Origin: Adiantum capillus-veneris
Taxonomy: Eukaryota; Streptophyta; Polypodiopsida; Polypodiales; Pteridaceae
NCBI GenBank assembly: GCA_014529385.2
Contig: CM043947.1
Location: 129,544,391-129,608,390 of the forward strand
Length of the DNA: 64,000 nt
Reading direction: 5' to 3'
How positions within the stretch are numbered: position 1 is the first letter of the stretch; the number at the start of each line of letters is the position of its first letter. This document shows, piece by piece, positions 1 to 13,500 of this stretch. Under the pieces are notes generated by a model, which ran no database searches, was not told the DNA's origin, and saw only the letters and a program-made list of their open reading frames with translations. Made by a program: the position numbers and the translations under genes.

Positions 1-63
1 GTTAAAACTCTCTTCTTCTTCTTCTTCTTCTTCTTCGAGGCGGGCGTTCTTCTCTTTTTTGAG

Positions 64-194
<131 letters not shown>

Positions 195-885
195 TAGATA
201 GCATTGTTCAACTCAATGTTCGGGAAAAGTGTGCCTCAGCTTAGCCTTGAGCCGGTTGCAAAATCAAAGTAGCCGGTTGAGGGGAGGGCAAGAAGGAGAA
301 AATTCCACTTAAAAAACATGGAAAATAGTGTAATTTTGCAAAAATACTGGCTAGTATTAAAAAATTTCCGGTTCAAATTTGTCTTGGAGGGATTTTTGTA
401 TGTTTGTGAAAATGATTTTTCCCGAAATACTGGTTCAAATTCACAATGTAGCTAAGGGAATTGTTCTGGGAAAATGTGTCATTTTCAAGCAACCTTTTTA
501 GTAGGTAAGTGGCAACGATTTTCAATGCCGGTTGAGGGCAAGGAAAAAAGGAGAAACCCCAGTTGCACTGCAACGGACCTCCTACATTCGCGCGAAGCCC
601 TCGGTTGAGTAATTTGCACCAGCATGGTGACTCTCCCGAGTCCCAGCCTTTCTCTCTCTTCGCGTGTGTTTTTCTTCTCTCTCTCAACACAAGCCGCGTG
701 CTGCCTCTCTTTCTCTCTTTTCGCGTAGGTTGCCGCCGTTTCTTTCTCTCGCTGAGCGCTGGGTTTGCAGGCCACACTTGCCTGAGCAAGCAAATTGCAC
801 CATGTGGCAGGGGGGGAGCCAGAATTCCCTCCCCCATTATCTGTAGTATAGATAATTTATTGTATGAGAGTTGCATTTGTTTGTA

Positions 886-2234
886 TTAACACTAGAATGG
901 TAACAAGACACTTTTATGTCCTTGGACACTTTTGTGTCCAGTTAAGTGACCATTTTGCTTGAATTATTTGAAGAGTATGAAAATGATTTTCTAGGTGCTA
1001 TATATCCACAAAGTTGCCTTATGAGCTGAAAAAAACTTAGCATTTTTTTTGGAGTATCGATCTCATCATTAACCTTACTCTTGCATAACATTTTTGAACC
1101 TAAACCGTGTGAAAAAACGGGTCCTATTTTTGGCTTTTTTTTCAATTTTTGGCAAATATACCACTCTAAACTTCGTGTTTGTGACATTTAGATGGCTAGA
1201 GGTTAGGCCTTCATAGTTCTCAACATGTTTTGATGCTTGTATGGAGAGCTAAGTGTTAAAATTGAAAGTTATGACCAATTTACAAGAATTGCATAATCTT
1301 GTTTTTTTGGCCAAAATTAGCACTTTTATGAATTTTTTGGTGGCTTTCTTTATATCCAAATTCAATTTTGATTGTGTAAGTGTAATGTATAACATAAAGA
1401 TAATCTTCCTTGAGTTTTTGGGGACCTAATATGCTCTATAGCATAGTATATGATGATGGTTGAGTTTTTTTATTGCTAAAGAATACGATACATTTTAGAG
1501 TAGCAAGTATAACTTTCTCAATATTGTCAGTTTCTTAGGCCAATTGTGTGTATTTTGTAGGTAGTAACCATATCTAATCATAGACTACAAACTTGGCTAG
1601 ATATTGAGTAGTTTCTATGGGTTTTTAGAGGTCATAATGCTAAACCTAGTTTTTTCATGTTTGCTGTATTTAGCACTTTATCATTGCCCCCAAGGTTCCA
1701 ATTGTAAGAGATCTATTATCCTTTTGACATGCTCCATGGCTCCTTTTGAATCCAAAGGCCCAAAGGGAACTAAGAAAACATGTATATAGTATCTGTATTG
1801 AGTGTGACTATAGAAACTTTGATGATAGCTCCGTAGAATATAAAAAATGCAACTTTTTTGTACCTACTTTTTTTGCCCAAAAAAAATTAGTGAGGTAAAA
1901 GCAACGATATGTTTTGGTCACCTACCCATTGAAGTTAACGGGGCATTTTATCTCATGTCCTACAAAAATCCCCACTCTTATTTATATGCAATCAATCGTA
2001 AGAAATTGCTGTTTTGGGCAAAATGCACTGGTCCATCAACTTTGGAGGCTTGTAGTGACCAAGGGATGAGAAAAATTACAAGTTTCTCAATTTTTTCCAT
2101 ATGAAGTACTTATTGAACTATAAGCTCATGAAAGGATTTTTCAAAATGAGTGGATCTACTATGGTTTTGTAATTTTCTCCCAAAACCCTGAAAGGACACT
2201 TTTATGTCCTGTTAGGTTACCATTCTAGTGTTAA
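886..2234. mobile_element. piggyBac-like non-autonomous element with TTAA target duplication
   Basis: The element is bounded by 15-bp perfect terminal inverted repeats, CACTAGAATGGTAAC at 890-904 and its reverse complement at 2216-2230. A TTAA sits immediately outside each end, at 886-889 and 2231-2234. TTAA duplication is the hallmark of the piggyBac superfamily. Subterminal sequence on both sides repeats the phrase GGACACTTTTATGTCC or a near copy, which could be transposase-binding sequence. The ~1.34 kb interior is AT-rich, and its short open frames show no transposase motifs, so it is probably a MITE mobilised in trans. Assignment to piggyBac rests on the TTAA and terminus only. Confidence 0.75.
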
Positions 2235-2897
2235 GCATTCAATCTAGTGTATGCCATATGATCAAATATACATTTGATTGTATTCTATGCAATCAAATAT
2301 TTTTTAGTCTATAAAAAAATCAAATTTTTGTGTAGATACAAATAGTCATTCTCCCTACCTTTTGGATATTATGAAACGCTTTTTGGTGAGCCAAAATTTA
2401 AAGTTAAGAATACCTTAAATTATGAAATAATAAATATATAATTATTATTTTTTGTGATTGAATAGAAAATTGTTAAAGTGGGTGGATAGTAACATGACAA
2501 ACAATATTATAACTTCTAAATATTTATAAAAAAGTTAGGGTATGATATTCCTCATACAAATTAGCAGAGTGGTGGAGTGTACACTTGGTCACATTTGAGG
2601 CTACTAAGTGACATGGGTGCACACACTTATGCCAAAAAAAGTCTAATTTTTAGGGTGGGCAGGTTGCCCTGCTACCATGGTTTTCCAGTGCAAGCCTTTC
2701 TTACCTGACCCCCCATAGCAGCTTCTCCCCCACGCTTGTGTCCTGTGTGCTCTACATGAGCCAAAGCAAATGCAAGAAATGAAGCAGGGCAGGGGATGAA
2801 GTGGCGCAAGAGATCACAGATGCCCTGCTGCAGTAAATGATGCAGGACAAGAAGAGCCAGAGAAATTTGCACCGGCTATCGACCCACAATAACTTTC

Positions 2898-3203
2898 AGG
2901 GTAAATTTCCAAAATACCCCTCTAATTCATGAGAATTCGTAAAACAACCCTCAAATTTACCAAAATTCCCAAAGTTAGCTTTTCATAAAAAGACTTGATT
3001 GTCTATCAATATAAGACGCTAAAACTAGCATTGGAGTTGGTTATGTAGGCTTTAAGCATGAACTGCTTCATTATTTTTAGAGACAATTGCTTTTTTGCAA
3101 GGCAATTTGTGACAAATTGCGTGGTACGCAATCAAAAATGGATACAAGGGTATTTCATCATTTTTTGCAATTTGAGGGGTATTTTGTGAATTTTCATCAA
3201 TTA
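2898..3203. mobile_element. Small MITE-like repeat, probably split by giant element copy 1
   Basis: The left edge (AGGGTAAATTTCCAAAATAC) resembles the left edge of the repeat at 26116-26810. The right part carries the complementary phrase ATTTGAGGGGTATTTTG. Sequence resembling the expected right terminus (TTTGGTAATTCTCCCTA) occurs just after the giant element, at about 19782-19798. This suggests that copy 1 inserted into this repeat; that nesting is an inference. The stretch 2235-2897 before it shows no gene or recognisable element. Confidence 0.45.
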
Positions 3204-3236
3204 CATTAGGAAATTTCGGAGGTCACTTGGAGGGCC
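3204..3236 (+). repeat. Left terminal inverted repeat, copy 1
   Basis: Starts CATTAGGAAATTTCGGAGG and ends in GGAGGGCC. It is the inverse complement of 19740-19772 with one substitution, and matches the left end of copy 2 (34809-34841). Confidence 0.92.
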
Positions 3237-3403
3237 TTCTAAGAAAATGTATCTTTTGCACTCTCTCTCTAGAAAATATGACGAATAATAGAGGCGGGTC
3301 TGTCATGGTAAAAGTTCAAAAAGTGTACTTTAAGTAGATTCTTTACCCTTCTGAACATTCGTTCGTAATGATTGAGGGATAATTTTCTTTTCAGTTGCAT
3401 TGA

Positions 3404-6250
3404 ATGAACCTCGTCAACATGGAGGGAACGAGGCTAACATGGAGGGACGAAGTCGCAACAACTATTCACTTTTCATTAAACCTGCACCTTTGGCTAATGG
3501 TGCACTCCTCAAATGGCACAAATGTTGCGCAAAAACGAGCCAAATATCACCTTCACATTGATTTGACAATGAGTACCAACCATTGATTAAGCAGAGTAAA
3601 ACAAACACACATATACCTCCCGCATCCATAGACACGCTCAGAGATTAGGGAGCTAAACACATAGATATCTGGACGAGAGGCTCTCTCTATCCTAAGAATC
3701 CAATGACTAATGCGTCTCCAGCATTTGTCAATCCTACAAGCTTATTGACCTTTGCTGGTGATGGAGAAAACGGCCTTCTAGGTTATTGTAGATCTCTTAC
3801 AAGGCAAGCTGAAACTTATAAGGGCATTCTCCAAGCTCAACAATGTGAGATCGTTCGTCTTTCACATTTGCATTCCACAGATCGGGTTACCATTTTGCAA
3901 CACAAAACAGAGGTACAAAAACTAAAAGAAAAGGTACGAAGTTGTCAAATGAAGGACACCATCTTGGGTGGTCGTATCCAAAAGAAGAAATTGTGCAATC
4001 TTGAAACATTGCAGGTTGCATCCGGAGGTTTTCAAAAAAGAATCTGAGCATTAAGGTGATGCTTCTTGGTTGACTAAATAGTCTTAGTTAAGTAAATTTT
4101 TTGTTTTTCTAGTTATGCATTGTTTTCATGTGTTTAAATAGTGTTAGTTAAGTAAATTTTCTATTATTTACTTATGCATTGTCTTCATGTAGAGATTCAA
4201 TCTATCCTGACAAGGAAAACATTGACCCCAAAGCCAATATAGGAAAGAGATTGAAGCCACTTATAAGGAGAAGCCTTGCAGCAGATATAGTACATGACAA
4301 GAAGTTAAGGTCCTACAGCGAAATATAGTGGACCGCTTTATTTCAGAGAACTCAGTGCCTGCAAAAGAGATACAAGGCACACTTGATTCACTTGGTGTAA
4401 GCAAAAGAGGATATTTGGCTATATAGAAATCTGTCTCATCCATCTTTGTTAAGAAGGGAATAAAGTCCAAACTTTTACCATCAGCCTCAAGTGTTTGGAA
4501 ACAGAGGCTTCAGCTTAACGACGCACAGGGAGAATATCTTGGACAGCTGTTTCATATTAAAGCAACTTACAGTGGCCATGGAGCAAACATAGCATATGAT
4601 GAGTTCAATAATACTTTTATGGACCTGTAGATGTTGCAGAAGAGAATGGTGGAGTTTTACAACATCACATTTGAAGAGTCACGAGAGGTATTTCATTTTG
4701 TGTTGAAACTGGATGAGTGTGAGCTTGTTAAAGACAAGAAGCTAGAGCGTGTTACTATTACTTTAATGAATAGAGCCCTCTCAAAGTGTCCCACTGATGA
4801 TCCTTTGTATTTTAGTGTTCAATCAGAATCTAACATATGGTGGCTTGGTGCTTTTGAGGTAAGCGAGATTCTCAGCTGAGCTCAAATGTTCACATCTACT
4901 TAAGTCTCATTTATTTTGTGTTGCAGGTAAAGAAAGAAGATCATGACATTCTATATTGGGTGTTCCATCAAACTAATGTTCCAGAGGTGACTGATCGACA
5001 AACTAACCACGGAGAGGTACTACGTCTAGATAGAAGGGGAGACTTTCAAGTTCAGTGGCATCTTGCAGGTGACCTCAAAACATTAAAGTGCATGTATTAT
5101 TGTGGAATGGGTGCAATGGCAAAGTCACCGTGTTTGTTCTGCATGGAGCCTGCAAAGGTCATGGACCCAAAGTGGTGGAGAAAAGCTCCAACACGTCACA
5201 TTGAGGACCCTGCTTTTTGATCGGTTTGAAAATACCACTTGTGAATGTCCACATATGTACAATGCATTCCCTTTGTAGAATTGTGGAGAAATTGGTCTAC
5301 TTATATATCGGGTTTGCTTGGAAAATCAAGAACTCAGCAGAGCGACAGGTGGCCCTACAGTGCTTAGAATTGGTACTATCGGATATGGGGCTTCATGGTG
5401 GCAATGTGAAAATCCAGCGGGATGAAAAGAGATCAATTGCTGAGAAGGATGTCCCATGCAAACCATCCATCGGTGGGGTGAAGGCACAAAGATTTTTATC
5501 TAAACCCCAAGGAATACGAGATCCGAAGCTAACAAAGCATGGAAAAATATAGAACACATCTTATGTTAGCAAGGTAGAGTATCAGAGCTGGAAAAAGCTA
5601 CATATTGCAGTCAAAGATCAAGAACCAACTACTCGTAACGCGAAGGCTGAGGTTTGCTGATCGATAGACATGCTATTTTTGATGTGCGACAAAGATGACT
5701 GGTCACAAGGTGATATCAACAAGTTCAAGGAGAATCTCAACCTTCTCAAGAAATCATTCAAGATAGCATGGACAGACACCTAAATTACTCACTACATGGT
5801 ATTATTGTGTATTTGATTCTCTTTTGTGTGTAACTATGTGAGTGTAAAACATTCTAAGTAATCTGTTTTCATATCCAACACATCATTTTCAATCATTTAG
5901 CATATTTTATACAAAAGTATGGGAACCCGACCATATGGAATACCCAAGGGATGGAAAAGTCTCATTATATGGCCAGAAATGCCTATTTCAGGCACACACG
6001 ACATGGCGGCTCTCGAATCAAGGCTAACAGTTTGAGAGAACTATTTGAATGGTTCTATCGTAGAATCATTCATCGAATGCACGCAAAAGAAGTCTTGGCC
6101 TCTTCACCAACAGCACAAGCCATCAGACATTTACAACAAAATAAATTTAAAAGACCAATGGCATACAACAACTCCAATGCTCGTGAACGTCAACGAAGGT
6201 GGAGAGAGACAATGGTGTATGTGAACCACAAGTGGAGAAAGATACTCTGA
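3404..6250 (+). pseudogene. Gene A, candidate transposase, copy 1 (broken)
   Basis: This is the collinear counterpart of the gene at 35009-37859, with the same four-exon layout (about 3404-4052, 4190-4866, 4929-5799, 5880-6250). It is disrupted by several in-frame stops: a TAG in exon 1 near 3646, stops in exon 2 near 4424 and 4628, a TGA at about 5218 where copy 2 reads Arg, and further stops in the rest of exon 3. At the site where copy 2 has its only premature stop (36661), this copy has CAG (Gln), so the ancestral protein was open there. The Gly-Asp, CxxC and GMEKSH motifs remain visible. It is non-functional as it stands. Confidence 0.85.
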
Positions 6251-6322
6251 GTGGATGACATTGTACAAAATTTCAATATTTCTGTAATATATGCTCTTAA
6301 TACAATTGCTACTTGAAGTGTA

Positions 6323-6781
6323 TCAAGATTTTTAAGGTTCAATTTTGTCTTTTGGCACATCACCCTTGTAACGAATCATGAGATGTTTGCCATACTCTAA
6401 AAGTTCATCCGGGTTTTGTCTGCCAAGAGCTAGTTCCATTGCTGTGTAAGTGTACTAATACGCCGCCCGACCACCTGTATATCCCGGGCAATAACCAAAA
6501 CAACCTCTGGCAAACACTTTGTCCACAAGATTGACTTTATCTGCACTTTTGGGCAGCACGGGTCCCACCCAAGAAGAGTGATAGTGTCTTTAATGTGTAA
6601 GTTGTTGTTGTACCCTCTTGTGACATTCCATTGTGAAAAACTATTATCGGTGCCTCGCAAAGCTTTGAAAGGTAATGTGCTAGGGCCGCATCCCTTCCAC
6701 GATACTCTCAAGTCCGCCGTCGAAGGAAGTCATCCTTGTCAGCAATCCAAGACTGCACATATCATGTTTGAGTAAGTGACA

Positions 6782-6852
<71 letters not shown>

Positions 6853-7986
6853 ACCATGAAGCTCTCATCCTGCAAAAAGAGGTTTTCCTGCCCCACAGGT
6901 CCATAGACATAGTTGACTCCTGGCCTGAATGGTTAAACCAATCCTCCACTTCTTTGTGACTTGTTGATGGTCTTAGGCTTTGTCTTATTGCTTGGAAGGT
7001 GGCTTCATCCGGTAGTGTCTCCTTGTATTTTTCAGCTTTCTCAAAGCAACTTTGGAGGCATTCCATTGGATTGCTGGATGTTTCCATTGCCTCATCATCG
7101 CTACTATCCTCTGAAACAAATCCACTCCTTTCCTCTTGGATTCTGGAAATGATAGCGAGGGAGAAGTCCTCCCTTAAATAAAAGATGCTTTGCACATCAT
7201 GTAAAAAGATATAGGTCCTGTCTCCAATCCTAAACTCAAGCACATCAGGCAACATCATCTGAGCATGCTTCTCAGTTTCACAGAGAGAATCTTACTTCTT
7301 TGAACTTCAATTGCCTCAACCTCAAGGTCGACTTTATCTTCAACCTCCTCAACTTCTTGTATGTGTGTTGTCTCCTCGTATTCTTCGTCTGGTGCTGCGT
7401 CCTGCTCCTCTATCACCTCATCAGGATTCTGCATGAGGAATCCAAATAGGCTATTCAGGTGAATCATAAAGCCAAAGGATTCTTGAATAACTTTGCACTC
7501 TTTTTGGTGCAAAGGGCAAGCTGAATGTCGGCAAGCAGATGGTAATTCCCTATACTTCTTCAGTCGGTCTTCAATATCAAATTTTGGGTTAAACATAGAA
7601 TGAACTAGATCATATTTGTCCCCAGCACCACACGATGCTGCAAAATCGAGTAGCCTCTCATCAAATATAGCTGGCTCTTCCAGAGAAGGCACATCCTCTT
7701 TGGCTTTACCTTTACTTGCACAAGGACTGCTTACTGGGAGATGTGCATCATCTGAGAAGTCTATATTCTTCTTTCTTGACAAGTACTGTAGAGGGTGAGG
7801 GAATCTTGTAGGGTGAGGGATCCTCTTGGCTAGCCAACCTCTCTGACTCATCTTCACAGATTGACTCTTCTTGATCAAAGCCCTGACAAAAGTCAACAGT
7901 TCTTTTCACAGAAGCGCTAAGCAACTGAGCCTGTAAAGGTTGGAATCCTGGCACAAGCTCTGGCTCCGGTTTTAGTCTCTTCTGCC
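6323..7986 (-). pseudogene. Gene B, unrecognised, copy 1 (broken)
   Basis: Minus-strand counterpart of 37923-39735. Fragments such as DKYDLVHSMFNPKFDIED, SSDDEAMETSSNPMECL and EVEDWFNHSGQ are conserved with copy 2. There are frameshifts (for example near 7255-7300 and 7780-7800), a loss of roughly 40 codons in the middle compared with copy 2, and a stop three codons before the normal end. Its intron again holds a (GA)n tract (about 6785-6850). No known domain was recognised. It ends tail-to-tail with gene A, about 70 bp away. Confidence 0.75.
6785..6850. repeat. (GA)n microsatellite inside the gene B intron, copy 1
   Basis: About 66 bp of GA repeats. On the coding (minus) strand this is a CT-rich intron. 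The copy 2 intron (38352-38418) has the same kind of tract, so the polypyrimidine intron predates the divergence of the two copies. Confidence 0.9.
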
Positions 7987-8040
7987 TATTGGACCTTAAT
8001 CCTATTCATCAAGAATCAATGTCAAGTCTTTGTTTTCTCT

Positions 8041-8356
<316 letters not shown>

Positions 8357-8569
8357 TGCGCCCCTGTGTGTGTGTGTGTGTGTGTGTGTTCAACAGTATA
8401 GATTTGTTTGTTTTCACACACACACACACTCTGCTAGCTATTGTTAGAAAGAGAGAGAGTGAAAGAGATGACCTTTCATGGGAGGCGTTTGCTCCATTGC
8501 TCTCTCTCTTTCTCTCTCTCGCTCTCTCTCTCTCTCTTTGACAAGAATCAGCCCCTCTCTCTGTGTGTG

Positions 8570-8571
8570 TG

Positions 8572-8635
<64 letters not shown>
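8570..8635. repeat. (CT)n microsatellite abutting the truncated LINE
   Basis: About 60 bp of CT ending in CATATG at the 5' junction of the truncated LINE fragment. It probably represents the LINE target tract. Confidence 0.85.
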
Positions 8636-8639
<4 letters not shown>

Positions 8640-9357
8640 GACACAACGTAGCCCTTTGCATCGACTTCCTAGAATCACATATGAAGCAAGTCAAAAGGTT
8701 CAAAAGACATGCAAGAGCAAAATACTAAGTTCGGGGTGGATGCTTGATATCAAGAAATGGTTTGGAAGATGGGATGCATGTCACTTGGTCAAGGATGCGT
8801 CGATCGACTCCCAAGTTAATGAGGCCTTCTTACAACGCCAATGTATCATGGCTTGGGAGAAATCCGGAGGTTCTCGCTTCAGCCATTACACCACACACGT
8901 TGCCCCAAACTACAAATCTCTCTTCTTCTCGGAACGAGGTAACCGAACCCATTCCTACATCCTTGAGCCCATCCCGTTGAGTGCGATCCGCACCATTGCC
9001 TCCATTCGTCTTAGCTCCCATTCTCTACGCTGCGAGACAGGACGTTGGGGCACTGGCGAGGAGTGTCATCGACTTTGCACCTTATGCCCTCGTCAAGTGC
9101 GAGAGAGTGAGTACCACACACTACTTGAGTGCTCAGCTTTTGACCACATTAGGTCCTCTTTTCCCCATATATTCAGCCATGAGCTCTCCCTACATACCTT
9201 CCTCTCCCAACCACGATGTGGACTCTATATTGCGACGCTCATTTCAGCCATTTTTGAGCATCGAGAGTCACTTATGAACTCCACTCACACCACGTGACAT
9301 GTTCATTTGGTCCCATAGGTCATATTTGACCTCCCAGGACGATAATAGAACTATCTA

Positions 9358-9372
<15 letters not shown>
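8640..9372 (+). mobile_element. 5'-truncated LINE 3' end
   Basis: This is nearly identical to the last ~700 bp of the LINE at 9396-14008. It encodes the C-terminal part of ORF2, including the zinc-ribbon-like C-x2-C...H...C stretch (CTLC then EYHTLLEC), ends in a stop at about 9297, and has the same 3' UTR finishing in (TATC)n then (CT)n. The 5' edge joins a (CT)n tract directly, consistent with 5' truncation during target-primed reverse transcription. High identity to its neighbour points to recent insertion of both. Confidence 0.88.
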
Positions 9373-9397
<25 letters not shown>

Positions 9398-9617
9398 GTT
9401 TTTTGACCTAGTAGACAGCAGTTCACTCTTTTGACCATAACTTGCTCATCCGAATTCCGATTTAGGTGATCTATAGCCTCAATCGAAGAGCACGAAGCCC
9501 TCTACGCATTGATATAAAGACATAATTTTTCTGTGTAATGGAAGGCTTTGCTGTAACAGCATCTCAGAACTGAAAAAACTGTCAAAACTTTGCGTTTTTG
9601 TTGCCGACTTGAAGGCA

Positions 9618-10550
9618 ATGTCAGACAAAACTCGCAAGGGTGGAAAAGCCACACTCGCCATGGAGAATGATGCAAAATCTCCAAGGAATTTGGATGCTAA
9701 TCCAACCACATCATCTACAACAAAGGAAGCAATGATCATGGCTTACTTGATCTCGTTACAAGAAATCGTCAACAAACAAGGTGAAGAGTTGCGCGCACTT
9801 GCAATGGAGAATGGTACTTTAAGAGTTCTCGTTGTGGAGAATGAGCACCTCAAGAAGGTTCTTGAAATGCAAACAACACGCTTGATGCATCTTGAGAATG
9901 AAGTTCAAGAATGTAAACGCTCTCTTGTTGACATGAATGTATTGAAAGAGCGCTTGAGCAAAGTTGAGAGTGATCATGTATTGAAAGAGGAAACAATAGA
10001 TACAATACGACATGATGTATGTGAGATGAGAAATGCATCCAAATCATGGGCTGATATATGTAAGGATAATGTGGTTTCTACATCTCCTATCACGCAAGCT
10101 GTTGTCCAAGCAAAGAATGTAGAGAATGTGGACACTCAAGAATTGCACGAACGACTAAAACGATCAAAGAACATCGTCATTCGTGGAATCAAGGAGGAAA
10201 GCATGGAAACACCCCAATCTATTGCAGTTGCTATTGAAGAGTTTTTTGCTACACACTTTGGCATGTCAGGAATCATGGCTTATGGTGCACATCGAGTTGG
10301 AAAACAAGGAGTCCCTCGCTCGGGAGAAAGACCTATTGTATGTACCATGGCTGATGAGGTAAAGAGAAAGATCATCCTTGACAATGGTTGGATCTACCTC
10401 AAAGGAACAGGTTGTAATGTATATGAGGATCGCACTATTATGCAACAAAATGTACGTCACAAAGCATATGAGGAAAGAAGCAAGAAGGTTAAGGTATCAC
10501 CTCGAGAAGAAAAGCCACTTAAGGAGGATGCAAGTCCACCCAACAAATAG
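9618..10550 (+). CDS. LINE ORF1: coiled-coil RNA-binding protein
   Basis: An open frame of about 310 aa, starting at the ATG after the AAGGCA context. The N-terminal half is rich in heptad-like Leu/Glu/Lys repeats (LRALAMENGTLRVLVVENEH and onward), which predicts a coiled coil. The C-terminal half carries NIVIRGIKEES, then AHRVGKQG and GERPIVC, which resembles the RRM-like plus C-terminal domain of L1 ORF1 proteins rather than the zinc-knuckle ORF1 usual in plant L1 elements. It would bind LINE RNA and form the ribonucleoprotein particle. It ends 6 bp before ORF2, so ORF2 may be translated by reinitiation. The domain assignment is by eye. Confidence 0.75.
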   Translation: MSDKTRKGGKATLAMENDAKSPRNLDANPTTSSTTKEAMIMAYLISLQEIVNKQGEELRALAMENGTLRVLVVENEHLKKVLEMQTTRLMHLENEVQECKRSLVDMNVLKERLSKVESDHVLKEETIDTIRHDVCEMRNASKSWADICKDNVVSTSPITQAVVQAKNVENVDTQELHERLKRSKNIVIRGIKEESMETPQSIAVAIEEFFATHFGMSGIMAYGAHRVGKQGVPRSGERPIVCTMADEVKRKIILDNGWIYLKGTGCNVYEDRTIMQQNVRHKAYEERSKKVKVSPREEKPLKEDASPPNK

Positions 10551-10556
10551 GGACAC

Positions 10557-13500
10557 ATGATCTATGAGACCAACTCACGCTTGCGAATAAGCTTTTGGAA
10601 TTGTAACGGGTATCCATGGAATGCGGGAATTGGCATTGATGAGCTTACCAATGACTCCGATGTGATACTTCTTGTCGAAACATGGGAGCATGATGCGCAA
10701 CGAATTCTTGGATTTGACAAATACGATGTGCATTCTTTGATGTGGGCCAAAAATGCAAAGCAACGAAGAGGCCAAGGAGGCGTAGCATGTATGACCAAAA
10801 AGGGTTTGAAATATGTTTCCATTGTCAAAGAAGATAAGTATAAACGCTACTTATGGCCGAAAATCAGCCCACCAAATGGTCAAGTCATGTTTGTGGCCGG
10901 TTGCTACATTCCTCACTATGACTCCAACTTTTATGCTTGCTTGAATATGGATATAGATCAGCCCTTTGTTGAACTAGAGGAAGACATTGCTCATTACAAG
11001 GATCAAGGTGAAGTCATTGTTTTTGGAGACATGAATGCTCGCACAAATATGCTACAACACGACACACAACAAGTAGACATGCCGCATGTCTCAAGAAGAA
11101 TGGATGACTCATACATGTATAATCGAAGTTCTAATGATGCAAAAGAAGTGGATCACTATGGAAAGTCACTTCTACATATGTGCAATAGTACCGGAATGCT
11201 CATTGCAAATGGTGTATCTCTATGGCAAGGCACCAATGACTTTACATGTAGAAAGCACAACGGTGCTAGCGTGATTGACTATATGTTGTTCTCGGAAGCC
11301 ACTCTAGAATGCATACAAAGTTTTACACTTGGTGAATGGAATCCGGAATCGGATCATAGGATGTTATGTATTGACCTCAAGTGTGGTAAACAGCCTGAGC
11401 ATGTAGCCTCCAATCATGATGTGAATCATTTGTACCTACGTCTAGACTTCAAACGAGCACTTATATATGCTGATATGGTGGACCAAATGTTAAGCATGAT
11501 AGAGCATCAAGAGAGCCCAACATTAGAATGCAAGTGGAAAGTTTTCAAAGAAGTAATTTTCTCTTGTGCGAAGGAATGCTTTTCGGTGAAACACATGTCT
11601 TGCAAAAGGTCTAAGAAGGGTAGCACCATGAAGAAATGGTTTGACATGGAATGTAGTCAAGCTCGAAAACACTTGCTAAGATTGGATGCAATCAAAGACA
11701 AGGAAGTTTACTTGGAATGTTCACACACATACAAAGCACTTGTTCAAAAGAAGAGGAGAAGGTGGGAAGTCGAAAAACAACTTCTTTTAGCACAAGAGAA
11801 AGCACATGCATGTGGCAAGTTTTGGCAAAATCTAAAAGGCAAGCGCATTGAGAGCTTTGGTGACTTGACTCTTGAGGATATGTATATGCATTGTAAGAAT
11901 CTCTATGAGCAACCCAATGTTGATAAGATGAAGTGTTGTAGCTCCCTTCCGTTTATGTCTCCCTTCTTTACCATTGAAGATGTATGCCGCGCGCTTGAGA
12001 AACTTGCTACTCGCAAGGCAGGTGACCTTCAAGGTGTCAAGGCTGAAATGATTAAATGGACAAGCAAGAAAACACGATATTGGATATGCGATATGTTTAA
12101 CCTTGCACTTCAGTATGGCATGCCTCATGATTGGAGTGCAAATTGGATCAAACCTTTGCACAAAGGAGGAGATGTAAACAATGTGAACAACTATCGCACT
12201 ATAATGGTTGGTTCTTTAATGGCAAAGTTATTTGGATGTATCATGGAGATGAAGATAAGTGAATGGGCTGAAAAGAATGGCAAACGTGCACTTGGCCAAG
12301 CAGGTTTTCGAAAGCATCATAGCACTATTGATCACCTTGTCACTCTTCGAGTTCTTATGGAAGTGTCTCGATTGAAAGGAAAAAAGTTGTATTGTTGCTT
12401 TGTGGATTTCAAGAAAGCTTTTGACATGGTACCGCGAGGAAATCTTCGGAGACGTATGCAAAGCCTTCAAGTGCCGAAAGAATTTATGCATGCAGTCTTT
12501 CGCATCTACCAAAAAGTGATGTGTTGATTACGTATGGGAGATGGAATTTCATAATTTTTTGCAAGAACTATTGGTGTCAAACAAGGATGCCCACTTTCCC
12601 CAACCCTCTTTGGGCTACTCATTGATGAATTGGAATGCATGGTTCTTGACTTTATGCAGCAAGAAGGCATAGAAGAGGTTAAGATTGGAAATGCGGTGAT
12701 CATGCTTTTGCTTTATGCCGATGATGTAGTGCTCTTGGCACATACCTTAGAAGATGCACAAAAGCTTATGAGTGTCTTGGAACGCTTTTGCCTACATAGC
12801 GGGCTGATCGTGAATGGATCCAAAACCAAGGTTATGCTTGTAAAGACCCTCAATGATGAAAATCCATGCATTGTATATAACAATGAGAAACTTGAAGTGG
12901 TAGATCACTTCAAGTACCTTGGCCTTGAGGTTCCATCCAATCATAAATGGAAGGATTGTGCAATGCGTCGCTTGGAAGCCGGAAAGAGGGCCTATTATGC
13001 ATTTGAGAACATGTGCAATGCAAGAGAGATCAAGTGTTGGGCTCTCAAAAAGTACCTCTTTGACACATTGGTGACACCGGTGCTTCTTTATGGAGTGGAG
13101 GTGTGGGGTGGAAGCATCGGGAAGTCTACTTGGAAAGAGTTTGAGAATGTCCAAAAGCGTTTTCTCACCAACTTTCTCCAAGTCAAGACACAAACACCCT
13201 ACATGCTCTTACTTCTTGAGTCTGGATTGCTTCCCATTGAGGTCTTGGGCATGCAAAGGGTTGTGGAGTACATGCGTAAGACACAACGTAGCCCTTTGCA
13301 TCGACTTCCTAGAATCGCATATGAAGCAAGTCAAATGGTTCAAAAGACATGCAAGAGCAAAATACTAAGTTCGGGGTGGATGCTTGATATCAAGAAATGG
13401 TTTGGAAGATGGGATGCATGTCACTTGGTCAAGGATGCGTCGATCGACTCCCAAGTTAATGAGGCCTTCTTACAACGTCAATGTATCACGGCTTGGGAGA

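Noticed and set aside
373-889. 167-aa minus and 108-aa plus overlapping frames near the left edge
   Set aside because: They arise from CT/GA-rich composition, and no motif or codon pattern supports a gene.
3204-3206. Target-site duplication for the giant element
   Set aside because: Flanks of copy 1 (CATCAATTA / GAGCAGTAG) and copy 2 (CACAATATA / AGAGCTATA) do not match at any length from 2 to 9 bp. Degenerate duplications or a different true edge remain possible.
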